A stretch of 64,000 bases of DNA from Methanolobus profundi (lineage in GTDB: Archaea; Halobacteriota; Methanosarcinia; Methanosarcinales; Methanosarcinaceae): assembly GCF_900114835.1 (NCBI RefSeq), contig NZ_FOUJ01000006.1, positions 62,001-126,000 on the forward strand, given 5' to 3'. Position 1 is the stretch's first letter. Each line of letters starts with the position of its first letter. Positions 62,537 through 64,000 of the stretch are shown in pieces. The position numbers were made by a program, and so were the translations under genes. The notes beneath the pieces are model-generated. The model was given only the letters and a program-made list of their open reading frames with translations, did no database searches and was not told the origin of the DNA.

Positions 62537-64000
62537 ATGGGAGAAAGAACAGGATCTAAAAAAGATATAGATGGTTTCAGACCACCGGAAGACTTCTCAG
62601 AGAATGCCGTTGTCAATGACCCTGACATTTACAGGAGAGCTGAAGAAGACCCCGAAGGTTTCTGGGAGGAGAATGCTAACAATATCTACTGGTACAAAAA
62701 ATGGGACAAGGTACTGGAATGGGAGCCTCCTCACTCTAAATGGTTCCTCGGTGGAAAGCTCAATGCATGTTATAACTGTCTTGATGCTAACCTTGATACG
62801 CGTGCAGATAAGGCAGCACTGATATGGGAAAGTGAGGATGGGGACATTCGTCAATATACCTATCAGGAGCTTCTGGATGAGGTATGCAAACTGGCCAATG
62901 TGCTGAAGGATTCGGGCATCAGGAAAGGAGATATCGTTACGATATATCTTCCGATGATCCCCGAGGTCATTATATCAATGCTTGCATGTGCCCGTATCGG
63001 AGCACCGCATAGTGTTGTCTTTGCAGCATTCTCAGGAGATTCCCTTGCCACTCGCATTAGTAATGCCAACAGCAGACTTCTCATCACCTGTGATGGTTAC
63101 GCCCGCAGAGGAAAGGTCGTCGAGCAGAAGAACAAGGTAGATGACGGGATAAGCTCCATTGAGCTTTTGGAAAGGGTCATTGTTGTGAAGAACAGTGATA
63201 ATGACATTTCCATGAAAGAAGGAAGAGATGTCTGGTGGCACGATGTCATGAATGGCTCTGATATTGTATGCGAGCCAGAGATAATGGATTCAGAGGATAT
63301 GCTGTTCCTTATGTACACCAGCGGTACCACAGGCAAACCCAAAGGAATCGTCCACACCACTGGAGGTTACATGGTAGCCACAAATACCACATCAAGGTTC
63401 GTCTTCGACCTTAAGGAAGACGATATCTATTGGTGTACAGCAGACGCCGGATGGATAACAGGGCACTCATACATCGTTTATGGACCCCTTTCCAATGGTG
63501 CCACACTTCTTACCTATGAAGGTGCCCCCGATTATCCTGAAAAGGACAGATACTGGGACATTATTGAAAGACATAAGGTCACGATACTTTACACTGCACC
63601 AACAGCCATCAGGACATTCATGAAATGGGGAACATCCTGGCTGAAGATGCATGACATATCATCATTGAGACTCATGGGTTCGGTGGGAGAGCCTATCAAC
63701 CCTGAAGCATGGAAATGGTATCATGAGAACGTAGGAATGGGAAAATGCCCCATAGTTGATACATGGTGGCAGACCGAGACCGGAATGATAATGATATCAC
63801 CACTTCCAGGAGTAACTACCACTAAACCCGGAAGTGCTACCATGCCTTTCCCCGGCATCAAGGCAGCTGTGCTTGACGAAAAAGGGAACGAGACCGCTCC
63901 GGGAGAGGATGGATTCCTGGCAATACTGGAACCCTGGCCAAGCATGGTACGTACGGTGTTCGGAAACGAGGAACGTTTCATCGAAACATACTGGAGCAAG
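62537..64000 (+). CDS. acs: Acetyl-CoA synthetase (AMP-forming), 3' truncated
   Basis: Open to the end of the window, 488 codons seen of an expected 630 or so. Starts MGERTGSKKDIDGFRPPEDF with GGGTG 5 nt upstream. ANL-superfamily P-loop YTSGTTGKPKGIVHTT (about 258-273), WCTADAGWITGHSYIVYGPL, GSVGEPINPEAW and DTWWQTETG (about 408-416) are all present and diagnostic of AcsA. Activates acetate with ATP and CoA; the acetylatable catalytic Lys lies in the missing C-terminal part. Confidence 0.95.
   Translation, partial: MGERTGSKKDIDGFRPPEDFSENAVVNDPDIYRRAEEDPEGFWEENANNIYWYKKWDKVLEWEPPHSKWFLGGKLNACYNCLDANLDTRADKAALIWESEDGDIRQYTYQELLDEVCKLANVLKDSGIRKGDIVTIYLPMIPEVIISMLACARIGAPHSVVFAAFSGDSLATRISNANSRLLITCDGYARRGKVVEQKNKVDDGISSIELLERVIVVKNSDNDISMKEGRDVWWHDVMNGSDIVCEPEIMDSEDMLFLMYTSGTTGKPKGIVHTTGGYMVATNTTSRFVFDLKEDDIYWCTADAGWITGHSYIVYGPLSNGATLLTYEGAPDYPEKDRYWDIIERHKVTILYTAPTAIRTFMKWGTSWLKMHDISSLRLMGSVGEPINPEAWKWYHENVGMGKCPIVDTWWQTETGMIMISPLPGVTTTKPGSATMPFPGIKAAVLDEKGNETAPGEDGFLAILEPWPSMVRTVFGNEERFIETYWSK

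Noticed and set aside
1-64000. Pyrrolysine (in-frame TAG) read-through genes
   Set aside because: Every called protein has a complete family-length frame, and I found no pair of adjacent in-frame halves separated by TAG.

Overview
The window is a chromosomal segment from a euryarchaeal methanogen, most likely a methylotrophic member of the Methanosarcinaceae (Methanolobus/Methanococcoides-like). The evidence is the archaeal S10-spc ribosomal gene order with RNase P subunit Rpp29 and eS4/eL32/eL19, two PEF-CTERM surface proteins, NosD-type repeat proteins, ADP-dependent sugar kinases, a MEDS/PAS/GAF sensor kinase, an Isf-like iron-sulfur flavoprotein, BRE/TATA promoters with AT-rich spacers, and GGTGA/GGAGG ribosome binding sites. 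The genus is an inference from gene content only.

Region 1 (1-17.8 kb): a truncated actin-like ATPase and a small zinc-binding protein are followed by a long leftward block. In transcription order it reads uL3, uL4, uL23, uL2, uS19, uL22, uS3, uL29, Rpp29, uS17, uL14, uL24, eS4, uL5, uS14, uS8, uL6, eL32, eL19, uL18, uS5, uL30, uL15, SecY, adenylate kinase, the EMC3/DUF106 membrane protein, cytidylate kinase, Cbf5 and tRNA-Ser(GGA). It is preceded by a structured leader of roughly 370 nt, and a terminator-like hairpin sits between uL15 and SecY. uS14 (50 aa) is easily missed.

Region 2 (17.9-27 kb): a compact four-gene leftward cluster encodes two paralogous unknown proteins, a cytoplasmic coiled-coil/PASTA protein and a small I9-like protein. 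This is the best candidate here for an undescribed system. Then come a secreted von Willebrand A protein with a PEF-CTERM tail, iorAB (indolepyruvate:ferredoxin oxidoreductase), and a divergent DUF155/RMND1-like gene. That gene is flanked by a diverged direct repeat of the iorA 5' end. A second PEF-CTERM protein follows.

Region 3 (27-40.5 kb): proA-proB, CCA-adding enzyme, an overlapping operon of two ADP-dependent sugar kinases and an Ogg1-type glycosylase, type-2 argC, two tandem secreted WD40-like propellers, and a CBS protein with argJ.

Region 4 (40.6-55.3 kb): a 1251-aa surface beta-helix protein, a secreted SCP2-like protein, an ACR3 arsenite efflux pump, a DUF2148 Fe-S protein, a CobW GTPase, a 1287-aa sensor kinase next to a membrane-anchored sorbosone-dehydrogenase-like propeller, and a small regulator/CMD-like/GbsR cluster. 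The spacer before the ACR3 gene carries a perfect 25-bp palindrome matching the Fur-box 7-1-7 consensus.

Region 5 (55.3-64 kb): a second large sensor kinase, a nucleoside 2-deoxyribosyltransferase, pgk with an AMMECR1-family gene, an Isf-like flavoprotein, and acetyl-CoA synthetase truncated by the window end. No rRNA genes, CRISPR arrays or insertion sequences were seen.
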